Positions 30,473-42,189 of a DNA stretch of 64,000 nt are shown in pieces. The notes below the pieces were generated by a model. That model worked only from the letters and a program-made list of their open reading frames with translations, was not told the origin of the DNA and searched no databases. This DNA is from Owenia fusiformis (taxonomy: Eukaryota; Annelida; Polychaeta; Sabellida; Oweniidae), in NCBI GenBank assembly GCA_903813345.2, contig CAIIXF020000004.1, positions 14,391,196 through 14,455,195 on the forward strand, given 5' to 3'. Position 1 is the first letter of the stretch. Every line of letters starts with the position of its first letter. The translations under genes were made by a program, and so were the position numbers.

Positions 30473-31440
30473 CTTGAATAACATGATAATCATCACGGTG
30501 ATCATAGTCATGCGCATCAGTTGGTTCAACATGTGTATTCATATATAATATTATCACAAATTCTGAAATTTCCGCAATTATAACCTGGAATACGTACAAA
30601 TGAAGAAAACCTTTTGAAGAGCCCTTGTTTTATGCATCGATATTCAGACATTGGCACATACACCATAGTGATTCAGGATAGAGAATTTTTCTCCATCTTA
30701 ACGTATACGTACAAATGTGTGCTTATTACTAGACGTATTTCATAATATGTCATGGGGTCAGTCATCTCTGCATGATTTTATAATGTCAACCGTGTATGTT
30801 TTATATTTGATCACTATCTTAAATTTTTATCAGATATTATATAACAGGATTGTCAGGCAAACAAAAGTATGTTTGTAAAACTTCCAATATTTTACACTTT
30901 GTTTAGAACTAATGATCCGTGCTCAAGGAGTAAATTTACACCCCCCCCCCCCCAACACACACACAGTCCCTTGTTAGTTCGTGCTTTAACCATTCCTGAC
31001 CTCCGCCATGGTTGAAAATAAGAGAAACGAATAGACAAACAGCACGAAACCTAATCAACTATGATGAAAAATGGCGGCTGCTGATTACGGCACATCATTC
31101 ACTCGTTGCCAATATTTGTCTCATTATATTGATAACGACTTCAAATAGTTTCCACAGAGCACGAATTACACTGATTGATTCTGCATCAAAGACAATTATT
31201 ACATCATGTTTTTACAGACTGTGTTTAGAGATGAATCAATGGGGATTATTGGACAGTAACTATTTACTAATACCATAACAATACAGTATACTTAGCTGGG
31301 GTGTTCGGCCTGAAGTTTGTTCCAAACAATATATATTATTTGAGACAGATAAATAAACCAGAATTCAGATATGAACTCATGTTCAAGCATGTCAACTGTC
31401 AAGGAAGACCTCTGGGTTATACTTCACATGCTGACAGGTT
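30473..31440. other. Intergenic, no gene found
   Basis: It holds a C16 run followed by an ACAC run at about 30940-30965 and AT-rich sequence. Open frames around 31012 and 31301 lack splice-site or composition support. Confidence 0.45.
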
Positions 31441-31446
31441 CACCTC

Positions 31447-31495
31447 ACCCTTTGCATTCGTTCGACTTCACTTCTTAAAAGAGAGCTTCGTCTTC
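31447..31495 (-). pseudogene. Inverted fragment of the gene C helix exon
   Basis: The reverse complement contains CGAAGCTCTCTTTTAAGAAG followed by TGAAGTCGAACGAATGCAAA, nearly identical to 32083-32122. A stop lies just upstream in the same frame, so it is probably a fragment. Confidence 0.5.
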
Positions 31496-32004
31496 AGGGT
31501 AGTTTCATCTTTGAACTCTGGGGTAATTCCCACTTTTTGTCTGCTTAAAAGATGTATCTCTTGACCATACCTTTATCAGAAGACACACACGGATATAAAC
31601 TGAAATATAATAGCCGTGAAGAAAATGATTGGTTGACTGAAATTTCGTTTAGTGTACTGACTATTTGATTTAACAATTAATTGCTTTGTTTTTCTGAACA
31701 TAAGATTAAAGGACAGATTCAGGACACAATTACAGACAATCGTAAAGCAAAATAATTTGAATTGAAAGCCGTAGGAAACGTTAAAGGCCAATTGTCATTT
31801 TTGTTAATGGACAATTTGCTTTCGCATTTGTCATTGGTTTTCTCGATTTCAATGTATTGTCAAACTTCAATGAATGGTAATTCTTCCATTTGTTCACAAA
31901 TGAAATAAATAGTTTTTTCTCAGAATCTATAAATGTTGAGTGAATACTCTGGTAGCGAGCCTATTCCAGAGACCAATTAAAATTTCTTGAATTTCCCCTT
32001 TTAG

Positions 32005-32125
32005 GAATGACACATGGGAAAGAACACGTGACATAATGAGTAGAGTGATTGATAACCTGGAAAGACAGGTAAACGAATACCGAAGCTCTCTTTTAAGAAG
32101 TGAAGTCAAACGAATGCAAAGGGCA
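32005..32125 (+). CDS. Penultimate exon of unrecognised gene C, coiled-coil-like
   Basis: Acceptor CCCCTTTTAG, 121 nt, donor GTAAAC. The translated exon reads NDTWERTRDIMSRVIDNLER then QVNEYRSSLLRSEVKRMQRA. Charged and leucine/isoleucine residues alternate in a pattern expected of an amphipathic helix or coiled coil. It enters in phase 2 and leaves in phase 0, which matches the exon at 35249. A MITE begins 13 bases after the donor. Upstream exons were not found. Function is unknown. Confidence 0.5.
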
Positions 32126-32138
32126 GTAAACGTAATGA

Positions 32139-32349
32139 CACTCTACTATACCTTGCATTCGGTGTTCATGAGCAACGCATTTGGCTAATTAGCAATGATT
32201 ATGTACTTGTTTTTATTTGTCTGTTCCTTATTAATGGTTTATAGGTTGAAAGTTAGATGCTAATAAGGTACTTTCAAAAATATACTAAACAATACAATTG
32301 GACAAACAAAGTATCTTATGCATTTCTAGGTGTTGGGTATAGTAGTGTG
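32139..32349. mobile_element. MITE with CACTCTACTATACC ends, copy 1
   Basis: CACTCTACTATACC at the left and GGTATAGTAGTGTG at the right are inverted and flanked by ATGA on both sides. It is a close relative of 50070-50280 along its whole length. Confidence 0.82.
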
Positions 32350-32432
32350 ATGATGGGTCCAGGAAACTTGGCATGATGTAAGTCATGGCTATATATGGTG
32401 GCAAATATGCAATGTTGACATGAGATCAGTTC

Positions 32433-32510
32433 ACTCCGTAGCTCAAGTAGTAGTACTGCGTATCCAGCGTGTAACTGGGAGGTTCTGGGTTCGATTCCCA
32501 CCTAGGTGAA
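32433..32510 (+). repeat. tRNA-derived sequence, probable SINE head
   Basis: It contains an A-box-like TAGCTCAAGTAGT (32439-32451) and a perfect B box GGTTCGATTCC (32488-32498) in a T-arm-like GGGTTCGATTCCCA. The acceptor arms do not pair, so this is not a working tRNA. A SINE promoter or old tRNA pseudogene is likely. Confidence 0.6.
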
Positions 32511-33134
32511 GTGACGTTTTCACATCATCTCCTCGGATAAGATGTTATCATATGTTTCAGATTAAACAGTTTTCTAACAATGATCTACAATTTGTAGGGT
32601 ACATCCCCTACAATCATTCAAAACAAAGTTCGCCCCCTCCTCCAAATGATATGCATAAATCGGATAGCCATTGTTCAGTAGGGAAATTAAGTCACAGCCG
32701 AATTGCGAATTACAAATCTTGAAAAATGTGTGTTCGATTGTTTTACGGCGTGTTTTTAATTTATTAAGACTACAATTGTTCTCTATAGAGGTATAAATGT
32801 CAAACTCGGATAATTCTCGTAGATAAACACCAATTTAGAATAGGATTGTAAAACATGCCTGTAATTTTCTCTGCAATGTGAGACAGTGATTTATTGCATA
32901 ATGGCTGATTGAATCGAAGTAACATAATGTAATAAACCAATGATACAATAATACTTATCGTGCTTAAGAAAATAATGTGCAAACCTTACTTGTATACATG
33001 GCGAAGTAATGATGTGATGTCATTTCGAAATGAAATTAGAGGAGGGCAGATTTGCACCGAACTTCCAGGGCTGATTCTCAAAAGGGTTATGTCATTATAA
33101 TCCTGCCGGGGTGGAATAGATCCGCCAAACAGTT

Positions 33135-33590
33135 GGCCTGGAAATGCGTAGACAAGACTTTTCAGACAATATTTTAGGACAGAAAATCCCAAATGGCCAC
33201 CTTGTGACATTTACAAAAAAGACAAGATTTTAGGACGGAAAATCCAAAATGGCCACCTTGACATTTACCAAGAATGCCCAAAACTTAATCACTTTGAGGT
33301 TTGCATACTATGAACAATTCCTGACAATCTTAAATGCATCTGTGAATCGATTAGCCTGAAAACGCGTAGACAAGACTTAAGAGACACGATTTTTGGACGA
33401 CAAATCCAAAATGGCCGCCACAACATTTACCCAGAATACCCAAAACCTAATCAGTTAAAGTTTATCATACTAAGAATCATCACTGTAAATTTGAAATTGA
33501 TCTGTTATACGATTAGCCTGACAACGGGTAGGCAAGACTTTACAGACACGATTTTAGGACGGAAATCCAAAGTGGCCAGAACATTTATTC
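33135..33590 (+). repeat. Degenerate tandem repeat, ~3 units of roughly 180 bp
   Basis: Units share GCGTAGACAAGACTT (or GGGTAGGCAAGACTT), ACGATTTTAGGACGGAAA, ATCCAAAATGGCC and ACATTTACC. A poly-C run and GGTTACGGGCC at 33607-33635 follow, linking it to the TACGGGCC repeat family. Confidence 0.7.
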
Positions 33591-33639
33591 GCTCCAACGC
33601 CCGATACCCCCCCCCCCCTGGTTACGGGCCTGCAAGATA

Positions 33640-34830
33640 TTGTGAAAACGTCTGATTATAGCAGTCGATTAATTGACACAACAACGCATTGGACAGCTTA
33701 AAATGAGTACTTCATCATCTTATAACCTAATTGCAACTATGCATTTACGCTGGCTTTGTTTTAAGCACACCAGCCTTTTGCTTATATGCGACATCACGCA
33801 TCGTTGCCTTAGGTACATATTAGTTTTGTTTCGGAGTTATTATAAAGCCAAGAATTACTTGAAATCCAATATTCCATGTACAAAAGACCCCCAACACAGT
33901 GTTTAATATCCCCTTATGATTGATAATTAGATGCGAACTGCTAAAAGATAGACATGTATTTTTTGTTTGCAAATTGTTGTGGCGTAAATGATAATTAATT
34001 CTAAAGTATTGTTTATTTTGAGGAAAATTATTCACTTTTCTATTCAGTCTTCAATGAGCAGTTAATTTGTAATTCAAGGTACTGATACCTTGGTATGAGG
34101 TGAAGACGTCATCACTAGAAACGTACTCTGCGACGAATTAATTCCTCGCCAATGAACGATGTTGTCAGTTAAGAAAAGATAATTTAAAACCTATTCCCAA
34201 CCAATCTGAGAAGAATTTTCCGCTCATTAGAATTTCAGATCACATCGAGTCGTTAGTCATAATTGATAGCTTTTAAATAGCTGTAGGGTATAGAGATAAG
34301 CTTTTTAAATGAAAAATAGTTATGGACTATAACTTTTGCTGATCTCATTAAAATGAATTGTTCATACATAGCTCGGAAAGATATATAAAATACAAGCCAA
34401 TCAGAGCGTAGTTTCTAAAAATATGCATTCTTGAATTACAACCGAACATGGATACATTTACTTAAGTACATTCAGTAAAATTGATTTTTTAAAGTAGGCA
34501 ATCGTGTGAACACATAGAAATATTATCGTAAGAAATAGAAAGACAGGTGCTTAATGTATGTCGACTGTCAAATTGCTAGTGTTGTTTACTAGTTTTTACC
34601 ATTTAATCTTTCAGTGATTGAGGAAGTTTTAATTCACTCATGTCTTGTATCCCAAGAATTTGAACTAATACTACCGCACGCATTCAAAGTCTGAAAACAA
34701 AACTTTTGTTGTTAAATCATCCAGACCTACAATCCATTGAGTCCGTGGCTTCAACCCTTTAATCTATAACGGAATAAAGTCAGAATCAGTCATGCTAACC
34801 AATGCCGCAAAAAGAAAAATCAGAAAACCC
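33640..34830. other. Intergenic, nothing recognised
   Basis: AT-rich DNA without supported exons or RNA genes. At 34838 a lone end, CAGGGTGGCCGGGAAAAAGG, resembles mariner-type termini, but no partner end was found. Confidence 0.45.
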
Positions 34831-35056
34831 GCAAATATACAGGGTGGCCGGGAAAAAGGAGACCGAAACGATTTTGAATAACTTCTTCAATATTGATGAT
34901 TATGTTTTTCTGGTAAATATAGCTGATTCGACAAAATATTTTTCGATATATCATCTTAATAACAAATATGCTATAGGCATTCAATACTTGATAATAATCT
35001 AAATAAATAATACCATGGATCTTAATGTATGGTAAATGCGTTTCAGAAAAGATATT

Positions 35057-35188
35057 AGGGAGTTTAAGCTTGCAATGCTTTTCACAATCTAAACGTGAAC
35101 GGAAAATATTTAAGCGATGCATCTGTATGGGCGATTGGTCGAACGTATAGGTTGGCGTTTCAATTTTATATGCAAGCTTAAACTCCCT
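35057..35188 (+). mobile_element. MITE with AGGGAGTTTAAGCTTGCA ends, intact copy
   Basis: AGGGAGTTTAAGCTTGCA is mirrored exactly by TGCAAGCTTAAACTCCCT, with ATT on each side as a possible target duplication. It lies in the gene C intron just before its last exon. The older copy is at 1554-1688. Confidence 0.85.
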
Positions 35189-35248
35189 ATTGTTTCTTGG
35201 TCAGCTAGTGCACATATCTATTTCTATTCTATATCTATTTCTATACAG

Positions 35249-35407
35249 CAGAACGGGATAAGGCAGTCAGAAAACAGAAAAAACACAGAACATAACAATG
35301 ATCATGTATTCGATAATATTATTGACTCGGAAGGAAGGAACTTTGTGGATGATGTCTGGAACCCTGCGTTCGGAGGATGGGAAACGTGTTGTTCGACTTC
35401 AAATTAG
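35249..35407 (+). CDS. Last exon of unrecognised gene C
   Basis: Acceptor TTCTATACAG starts a frame in phase 0 that runs 52 codons to TAG at 35405-35407: QNGIRQSENRKNTEHNNDHV, FDNIIDSEGRNFVDDVWNPA and FGGWETCCSTSN. The composition is polar and protein-like, ending with two cysteines. It fits the phase of 32005-32125, giving at least 92 residues of C-terminal protein. I do not recognise the family. Confidence 0.5.
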   Translation, partial: QNGIRQSENRKNTEHNNDHVFDNIIDSEGRNFVDDVWNPAFGGWETCCSTSN

Positions 35408-35439
35408 TCCGGAACTGCAGCATATAGTGACCAACGTTT

Positions 35440-36785
35440 GCACAGCGTGAAAATAGTTTTCTTTTATAGCTCCCAACGGCAATATTTACAATGGCATTTA
35501 ATTAAACAAGTGTAATTTTCATTCATGACAAATTTGAATTGATATTACGGTTGTCGATCAGTCTTAATGGATGAACACAAAAGAATAGAATGTACTAAGT
35601 AATACTACAGTCTCGTATTTTTGAAAGTGGGTAATTTCTGTATTATGTGTTCATGTACTCGTACGTATTGATTCAGATACTTAGAGCTATACAATTAGGT
35701 TAGAACCAGGTTCGTACATCCTCTTTCGAGAGAAGCATTTCAAACATCAGACCTATTTATGGTCAAGTGGTATATTGTAAGTGACGTAAACCATTTTTCC
35801 TTGGAAGCGAAAGGCGAAAACGATGAGCTGCTAACTTAAATAACTGCTAAGCTAAATAACCCTAATGTGTTTGTAAATATAAAACTAATGACAAATTACC
35901 AGTATAACTAAACAGTTACTCTACACGAATGTTATGATACAGGGTGTTCCTATTTTAATAATCGTCAGTTTCTTTCGATGAATTGTCCATTACTGTGAAG
36001 AAAAGTGATGACAATGTTTACCTTTTCTGTTCATGGTATTCTTTGCCAAACATTTGCCATAATACCATTTAAGAGACACCCCGAGATGTTTTTATCATTA
36101 AACTTCGCGAAAGAATGATCGATCAATTCTCACGTATTTTGATATTCGCAAATGTCAAGCACTATGAAAACAAGTGACAAGGCTTAAATTTCTATTTGTA
36201 TATTATCTGCTGATTAATTTTTCATATTACCATTTTATGATATTTTTCTTCGTGAAAGTTCCTTTTGAGAGTGATCGATCAATTCTACATTATTTACGGA
36301 CTTCTATTCTAAAGATTGTTGGCTAATTAATCCTTGTCCGAAATACTAGACTCGGGTCATCTTAAGATTCAAATAAGATAACACTAGTGGGTCTGCAAAA
36401 ATTATATTACATAAGGACGTATAACCAATACTTCAAGTCACATAAAATCATAAGACAATTAATCATTTCATGTTTTGCAGGTATAGTAATTAAATTATTA
36501 ACATAGAAAACATTATATGCAGGGGGTTTTAACGAATTGAGACAACCATTATGGTTAATGAATTGATTTTTACCACCCAAATTCTATGTCCTGTATTTCT
36601 AAGTTTTCCTATCATATAAGTGCTCTTAGTATTTACCTAGCACTTTGTCTGCGTTGATATTTCAATTTTTAGATCGCTTTTTACAATTAGCGAATTGACA
36701 CTCAAGTATCACTGACTTAGGGAGACGGATGTTAAGCCATGAAAACGTAGCTACAGGAAGTAGAATTATGAGTACACCCGTTTCC
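35440..36785 (+). repeat. Segment duplicated at 50510-51660
   Basis: The two segments share order and sequence, for example TTTTATAGCTCCCAACGGCAATATT with TTTTATAGTTCCCGAGGGCAATATT, and a long block from TTGAGACAACCATTATGG through TGCTCTTAGTATTTACCTAG to GACACTCAAGTATCACTGA. There is no open frame in common, so it is a non-coding segmental duplicate, here just downstream of gene C. Confidence 0.75.
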
Positions 36786-37074
36786 TTTTTTATTTTCCTT
36801 GATCGAATATATCGTATACTTATTCATATATTTCTTTGTTATAGCAATATGTTTTTTTTGGAGTTGATGTATACTATATCTTTGCGGGTATTTATGTTTG
36901 TTGTCCGAGAAGATCTTTCCTGACGAGAAGCCCACATTATAGGGAGTTTAAGATTAGCGTAAACATGGGCTCTGGTAGAGCCCATGGCGTAAATAACCAC
37001 TTTACCTATACTTATACGTAGTTTGTTATTACACTAAGCGGTATTTTACCTAAACTCAGAAAAAGGTATTTATG

Positions 37075-37978
37075 ACGTGCACGGACCTGGGGACAATTCG
37101 GGAAATACGGGCTAATCTCAGCTTTGAGCGTTAATCTCTGCCTTATTTAAAAAGCTAACTATGTGTTTCATATATCATTTTAAAGTATTTTTTATTCGCA
37201 TTTCAGTGAAATTATTTTTCCTTCAAAATTTTGATGGGATCCAACATTTTTTTAAAGTTAAAAATATCCCGACATCGTCAAATACGCTGTAAGACGTAAC
37301 ACTTTACGCTTATAGGGCTCGTTGAAATTGGGATAACTTTTGAAATAATGATCAAAATCCCACTAAAATTTCACAATTTATTCAATGGAACATATTCATT
37401 TATGACGTCACGATTGCTTAACGGCTCCCGCTCAAATTATCGTATATAAACGCTTTTAAAATTTTCAAAATTGTGTAAGGTTTTAAAGGCGAATGGGACG
37501 AGCAATAAGTTGACCTTCATTTAACCTTCTAATTTAAGTCTGATTTGAAAGAAAAATTAATTGAACAATATTGTCATGGCGAAATTTACAAAACAATAAT
37601 CAGTTTGTTTATTTTGCAAATAATATTAAAATAAGAGCTGGTTTTCGAGACTTGAAAAAAATGTGATGCATCGATTTTTTACCACAAATTCCATACATAT
37701 CAATTTTTACCAACGCCCCAAGTGGATCTCTTGACCGTTTTCAAAAATTCAAAAACATTTTAGAAATATTGTTCTCGAGATCTTGCTACCCTGTGAATTT
37801 TGTCATGATTAGATAAGGATAAAGTATTTTATTTTTAGGTTGACTTAACTTGACAAAAATGTGACGCTTGTCGTTTTTGAGGTTGTAAGGCTGTTTGCGC
37901 CCTATGCTGCTCATTGTTTTGTCTTGGTTTTTGACGCCATAATGTTACGCTAATTGTCCCCAGTTTCGTGCGACGTGT
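37075..37978. mobile_element. Inverted-repeat element with CTGGGGACAATT ends
   Basis: ACGTGCACGGACCTGGGGAC and AATT at the left are mirrored by AATTGTCCCCAG and TTTCGTGCGACGT at the right. It spans about 0.9 kb without a long ORF. Confidence 0.6.
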
Positions 37979-37979
37979 A

Positions 37980-38940
37980 ATTGTATATTCTCATGGAAAA
38001 TTCGGTCATTGAGTTTTGTTGATTTGTTTAACGTCGATTGCTGTCGATTCAGGGAACAAAATTAAAAAACAATATTTAATATCGTAACTCCCAATAAACT
38101 AACATGTTCATATTATGTTTTGTCATTTATTTCCTCAAAAACACTCGGTTAACAATTAGAACTATACCAGATAAAATATGCTAAATGGGCCTATATCATG
38201 AGAAATCATGGCCTTCTATTAGCTTCTCTCTCTCTTAGCATATTTCCAGTTGAATCCAGAAAGATGTGATGAGTATCAGAATGATGGACTTGTAATCCCC
38301 ATTTGTATTCATATAGCATAAATCTTGTTCATATCTTATATCCACATTCGTTTTCGCACCGTTCAACACTAGGTACCCTGTATATAATATACCTTGACGG
38401 AGATCCTTGGCTCACGTGAGGTACGTTTAGAGATCTGGTATGGACCCTAATTCTAGGATTTGGTATGGAAATGACCACAAAGCTTTTGAGGTATGGCAAT
38501 GGTATGGCATTTTCTGGTAATAATGTTGCCTCTAACTTGTGTTATGTCAAGTAGTTCTACACATATTCTTTTGAGGTTGTTTTGGATCGTTTCCCTCAAA
38601 GATCTGCTTTCTTCTCAGGGGTTTAGACATTTTGAATGGCATTGGTCTTATATCTGGATATTTGGTATGTCAATTGTCCTATATTTGGACTTTTGTTATA
38701 ACGTACATTGGTTTTATATTTGGACATTTGTACATATTGCTTTTGGGCGTTGTTTTGGCTGGTATGGAAACACATTGAAATTTGACAGATTGGTATGGGA
38801 ACATATTGATACCTGAGGGTTCATCTAAGCAACCCTGCCAAATTTGTATACATTGACCCTCCCTCGCAGGCTGTTTAATACGCCTATTTTCACATGCCAA
38901 CAGCGTGCAATTCATTTGGAAATACCCTGCGTGCAGAGTC
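37980..38940. other. Intergenic, nothing recognised
   Basis: AT-rich sequence. A T/G-rich stretch at 38500-38815 gives open frames on both strands that look like base-composition artefacts. Confidence 0.4.
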
Positions 38941-38954
38941 TAGTTAAACAAGAC

Positions 38955-39000
38955 GAAGCTCTATTTTAAGAAGTGAAGTCAAACGAATGCAAAGGGTATT
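38955..39000 (+). pseudogene. Second direct fragment of the gene C helix exon
   Basis: CGAAGCTCTATTTTAAGAAG followed by TGAAGTCAAACGAATGCAAA matches 32083-32122. The frame continues for 25 codons (to VEVHI) before a TAG, but upstream it is blocked by TAA. It could be an alternative last exon or a decayed duplicate. Confidence 0.45.
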
Positions 39001-39399
39001 TGGAAATGTATTGAAGGTTACTTCGTTCAGACAGAACATTCCTGACGGGTTCCGCGTTGAGGTGCACATCTAGTCCATTTGTGCTTGTAAATTAAACATT
39101 GAAATGGATTTCATGTCATCGATGAACAAATATTGCAAATCTTTTTAAACCTTTGTATTATCAGTCGTGGATGACAAACATCTCTCGATATAGATTGCGT
39201 CAGATCTAAGTTATCGAGTTCAGGTTACTCTTTTGATACTCAAACTTGGGAATACTAAACGACAGATTTTACTTGAAGCTCAAACTCAACCAGTGATCCT
39301 AACAGTTAAGATTTCTAGCTCCGTTGTTATTTTACTATGACGTCATTAAATCCGTTGTGCTGAACCAAACCTGTAGTAACAATAACCTAAAAGGAACTT

Positions 39400-39665
39400 T
39401 TAACTTAAAGGACTTTATGTAATAACCCCCGCTGACATTGATAAATATAGTAAATGACGCAGACAATCTTATTACGGAATTGACAATCTGAAAGTATTGG
39501 TATAGATACTGCAATTTATGGCCAATTACTAAGCTAATGGGACTGTCGGGCCCAATTTACATCAAACACTTATCATGTATTTTTGACATTTGTAATTATA
39601 TATTTTTTGTTTAGGGCTTACTTGTAATGAGAAACCAAATAAACCGAACAGTCTAATTATTCGTT
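39400..39665 (+). repeat. Segment duplicated at 62035-62245
   Basis: Shared blocks in the same order are GAAAGTATTG, ATTGCAATTTATGGCCA (39,510 has CTGCAATTTATGGCCA) and GCTTACTTGTAAT.AGAAA. It is non-coding. Confidence 0.65.
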
Positions 39666-39669
39666 CATA

Positions 39670-40700
39670 AATCAAATAAGATTGATCGCCTATGGGCCAA
39701 TGTAAGCCAAACGTTACAATATCAAACGAAAAAATATTTTGAACATTTGTGTTATCTGGTTATAGCCGAATCACTATCACAATCAATTTGTTTGTAAATC
39801 AATCTTATAACAAATGCGCTAAAAATAATTAAATTGATCCAGATAAAACTGAATTAGACTCACTAACTGCAATCAAGCTTTACACTTTTAAGAGAACTAA
39901 CACATGGACTTGAAGAAAAATGGCTCTGTAGGGGTTAGTTTTTGAAGTAGTATTTACTCGTCCGATTGAGTATAAATGTATATAGAAAAAGGTCCCTGGA
40001 AAAAGCATTAGAGAGAGAGACAATAATTCTGTGGCCATTATAGCTCACGTTCACGTATACTTTTAAAATGCTGTGACATATAACCTTCCAAATTCAAACA
40101 TGTCATAATTGCGAGACTCTTTATATTGCATACGGCGATGGGTTTTAAATTGAAGAGATATTGTATCAAATTGCATTTTCATATTGAAGCTATCGAAAGC
40201 ATTATCAATTGACAACAATATAAGTGATTTGGGGGACGATAAGCTACACGTTTTATAACTTTCATACGTCAACGTGGAAAATCAAGGTTCTCTATGAATT
40301 ACTTCCCAAATTCGTTGTAATCACTTTGCATATAGATCATGAATATCTTAGGAAAGAGATTCATCATTCATTGCATAAATCTCTGAAAGAAAAATAAATA
40401 TGGAATGTCAACGCCGAAAAGTTTCGGTTCGCACATTTACGTTCCCTATCACCATAATTGACAATTTATCCAGTTGGCAAGACTTTTTTAGTGGATTCGT
40501 TCATTTGTGAGGGGGTATTTTCATAACTTTTCGTAATAGTTTATAGTTACATTGGTGCATTGAGACATTGTTGACATATTTGTTACTTGTTAGCAAAATT
40601 CACATATCCTTTCTGAGACCGTTTGGCTCTCGGTGTATATGCTAAACGTCAACTGTGTATATTTTGTAGAGATGTGTAACAAGTTGTAAAAACTCTCGAG
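39670..40700. other. Intergenic, nothing recognised
   Basis: AT-rich DNA. No exon, RNA gene or clear repeat could be supported. Confidence 0.4.
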
Positions 40701-41487
40701 CTTATACAATATCACGGGTAGTATCTAAAGCCCCGCTATGATTGAAAAGTCGCGAGCAAGTTCCCGCTGAAATCGCGAGCATAGTCCTGTTTATTTGTAT
40801 CACTTTGGAAAATGAACCAAAATGATGAAAATACTTATTACCGTTCTTTGATACTCCAGCAAAACTTTGAAAACAGATATATTTGACAAAAAATGACATG
40901 AAAAATGATTATGTTTTACTTGCATGAAGGAAAGGGGCGTCAACATGCACGTTTGCATAATTTACTGTTCATATATTACCTTTATCGTTAAAATAAAGGC
41001 AATAAATACGATTTACATACTCCATAATAAATATCGGATCAAGATGGTCTGTATTGATAAGTTACTGGACAATGACACCTGCCATGGGGGTCGAAATACA
41101 TTATTAAAGGTGTTCCAGTGGCCCCGCTGAAAAAATGAGGAGGCCCCGCTGAAAACATGAGGAGACCCCGCTGAAAACACGAGCAAATTTCACGACTACC
41201 CGCTTCGATCACGAGGAAAGCTTCATCATTATTCCATGAATATAGTGAGCTTCTTTATATGAACGTACACGAATGTGCAAATAACGTATTAATGACAATC
41301 ACATAACATATCATTCTATGGCAACATCACAAATATTTCTTCTTCAACTTCAGGCAGTCTAATCCATCTGTCAGCGGCATGATCAAAATTTTATATGTAA
41401 ATAGACTTCGTACATTTCAGAGTTAAATGTACATTCTACATAATTAACTATTCCAAGGATTATACTTCTGAGGACACATATATTTCA

Positions 41488-42110
41488 TTGGTTTCTTTGT
41501 CCGACCGTTCATTCGTGCGTGCATTCGACCGACCGTTCGTTCGTGCGTGCGTTCGTCCGACGGTCCGTTCGTTCATGCCTGCGTTCATCCGACCGATTGA
41601 TCGTTCGTGCGTGCATCGCCCAATCATGCGTTCGTGGCAGCGTTCGTCCGACCGTCCATTCGTTCGTTCGTGCGTGCATCCGTTCGTGCGATTGTCCGTC
41701 CGTTTGTGTGCGCATGCGTTCGTCTGACCGTCCGTTTGTGCTTGCTTTCGTCTGACTGCCCTTTCGTTCGTGGTTTCGTCCGTCTAGCCGTCCGTTCGTG
41801 CGTGCTTTCGTTCAACCGTCCATTCATGCGTGCGTTCGTCTGTTCGTTCTTTTTGCGTTCGTTTGTGTGTTCGTTCGTGCGTGCGTTCATTCGTGCGTTC
41901 GTTTGTAACTACGTTCTTGCGTGCGTGGGTTCGGTCTTTTGTAAATTGTTTTCTTCTATCTTTCCTTCATGCGTTCTTTTGGCCGCCTATCCGTCCGTTT
42001 GTTCATTCATTGTTTTTTCGGCTGTTCTTCTGTCCATCCGTGCGTTCTTTCCTCGTTCGTTTGTTCGTTTGCTGGTTTTCATCAAAATTTGTCTTTCCAC
42101 TGCCATATGA
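41488..42110 (+). repeat. CpG-rich CGTTCGT/CGTCCGAC simple-repeat block
   Basis: Units such as TTCGTGCGTGCG, GTTCGTCCGACCG and TCCGTTCGTG recur irregularly for about 600 bp. CpG density is far above the surroundings. ORFs of 68-167 residues here are S/F/V/R repeats on several frames and are not genes. Confidence 0.85.
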
Positions 42111-42189
42111 AAGAATGTAAATAATCAAGAAAGCAAGCAAGGACGTGAGGATGTAAACAAGCAACGAAGTAAGTCATTGAGTTAGCAAG

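Noticed and set aside
31012-31564. Two ORFs of 87-88 codons
   Set aside because: Non-ATG starts, no splice sites or domain, and the second overlaps the inverted gene C fragment on the other strand.
32433-32510. Functional tRNA gene on the plus strand
   Set aside because: Only the A and B boxes are present; no cloverleaf with a paired acceptor stem can be drawn.
41488-42120. Overlapping ORFs rich in Arg-Ser-Phe-Val
   Set aside because: They come from the CGTTCGT repeat and exist in three frames and both strands.
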